Below, piece after piece: positions 42,772 through 43,254 of a DNA stretch of 43,254 bases. The stretch covers positions 1 through 43,254 of the forward strand of contig CANFBW010000025.1 of NCBI GenBank assembly GCA_947444925.1, in the 5' to 3' direction. Source of the stretch: Flavobacteriales bacterium. GTDB taxonomy: Bacteria > Bacteroidota > Bacteroidia > Flavobacteriales_C > GCA-002722245. The notes below the pieces were generated by a model. It had not been told where the DNA came from and did no database searches. It was given only the letters and a program-made list of their open reading frames with translations. The translations under genes and the position numbers were made by a program. Positions within the stretch are counted from its first letter, which is position 1, and every line of letters starts with the position of its first letter.

Positions 42772-43254
42772 ATGACACAAAGACTCGACATCTTAGCTTT
42801 CGCTGCACATCCCGACGATGTGGAACTGGCTTGCTCTGGCACCCTCATCAAACACATAGAACAAGGCTTCAAGGTGGGCATCATCGATCTTACTGAAGGT
42901 GAACTGGGCACACGCGGCAGTAAAGAATTGCGCCGCGAAGAAGCCCAAAAGTCGGCAACGCTCATGCAACTCACTGCACGAGAAAACTTGCAAATGGCCG
43001 ATGGATTTTTTGATTTGTCGCTGGAAAATAAAATGAGCATTGTGCGCATGATCCGCAAATACCAGCCGCGCATCGTGCTGGCCAACGCTGTTGCTGACCG
43101 CCACCCCGACCATGCCCGCGCAGCACAACTGGTGAGCGAAGCTTGTTTTTTATCGGGACTCTCAAAAATCGACACCAATCAACAAGCGCACCGTCCCGCT
43201 TTTGTTTACCACTATATTCAAGACCATTATTGCCAACCTGATTTTGTGGTGGAC
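42772..43254 (+). CDS. bshB1: Bacillithiol biosynthesis deacetylase BshB1 (3' end missing)
   Basis: A PIG-L/LmbE-family zinc deacetylase that converts GlcNAc-malate to GlcN-malate in bacillithiol synthesis. 161 codons are open up to the window edge; full members have about 235-240 residues. The zinc motif AAHPDDVELACSGTL holds His13, Asp15 and Asp16, followed by DLTEGELGTRGSKELRREEA near residue 39 (TRG is the BshB1 family signature), LQMADGFFDLS near 72, and the second zinc motif ADRHPDHARAA near 107. Cytoplasmic, no signal peptide. It indicates that the organism uses bacillithiol as its low-molecular-weight thiol, in line with other Bacteroidota. Confidence 0.95.
   Translation, partial: MTQRLDILAFAAHPDDVELACSGTLIKHIEQGFKVGIIDLTEGELGTRGSKELRREEAQKSATLMQLTARENLQMADGFFDLSLENKMSIVRMIRKYQPRIVLANAVADRHPDHARAAQLVSEACFLSGLSKIDTNQQAHRPAFVYHYIQDHYCQPDFVVD

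Overview
The window looks like a chromosomal segment of a member of the Bacteroidota, probably near the Chitinophagales or Sphingobacteria. The evidence is a giant secreted protein ending in a type-B type IX secretion C-terminal domain, an alternative GlmU typical of the phylum, a bacillithiol deacetylase (BshB1), a long NagB-PIG-L fusion, and promoter-like TAnnTTTG (-7) boxes with weak Shine-Dalgarno sequences. The genus cannot be fixed from the sequence alone. No tRNA, rRNA, CRISPR array, prophage or transposase was found.

Layout. 1-874: 5' part of a D-lactate-type dehydrogenase, cut by the window edge. 1022-1400: a small SHOCT membrane protein and a decayed copy of an intergenic inverted repeat. 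1471-7033: a minus-strand phosphate block, read as porin, pstS, 1-Cys peroxiredoxin, pstC, pstA, pstB. 7186-11753: an Rrf2 regulator, Lon protease, a second repeat copy and alternative GlmU. 11848-14551: a tyrosine phosphatase, a RsmI-like methyltransferase and a small secreted protein, facing a GT9 glycosyltransferase. 14588-15374: a third repeat copy and a long non-coding leader. 15375-22820: a 2481-residue T9SS cargo protein with RCC1-like and PKD-like repeats. 22924-29274: RdgB, a 55-residue charged protein, a thioesterase, an esterase, a FecBCD-type ABC importer and an MsrB-MsrA fusion. 29364-40067: an amino-sugar region with a HGSNAT-like membrane acyltransferase, NagB-PIG-L, and a five-gene operon of GH18 chitinase, two outer-membrane beta-barrel proteins and two paralogous lipoproteins. 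40417-42443: glycolytic gap-pfkA operon. 42772-end: bshB1, cut by the window edge.

How the genes fit together. The region from 29.4 to 40.1 kb reads as a chitin or amino-glycan use module: surface chitinase and envelope proteins upstream, cytoplasmic glucosamine-6-phosphate deaminase downstream, and PfkA and GAPDH just beyond for the resulting fructose-6-phosphate. It has no SusC/SusD pair, which makes the five-gene operon the best candidate here for a little-described system. The phosphate block couples an outer-membrane porin to a Pst importer, with a peroxiredoxin placed inside under what looks like its own promoter.

The other notable signal is a roughly 215-bp intergenic palindrome in three copies. 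Two intact copies differ in their outer arms, yet each copy keeps the two arms complementary. Functions are inferred from recognisable motifs and family knowledge; no database search was run.
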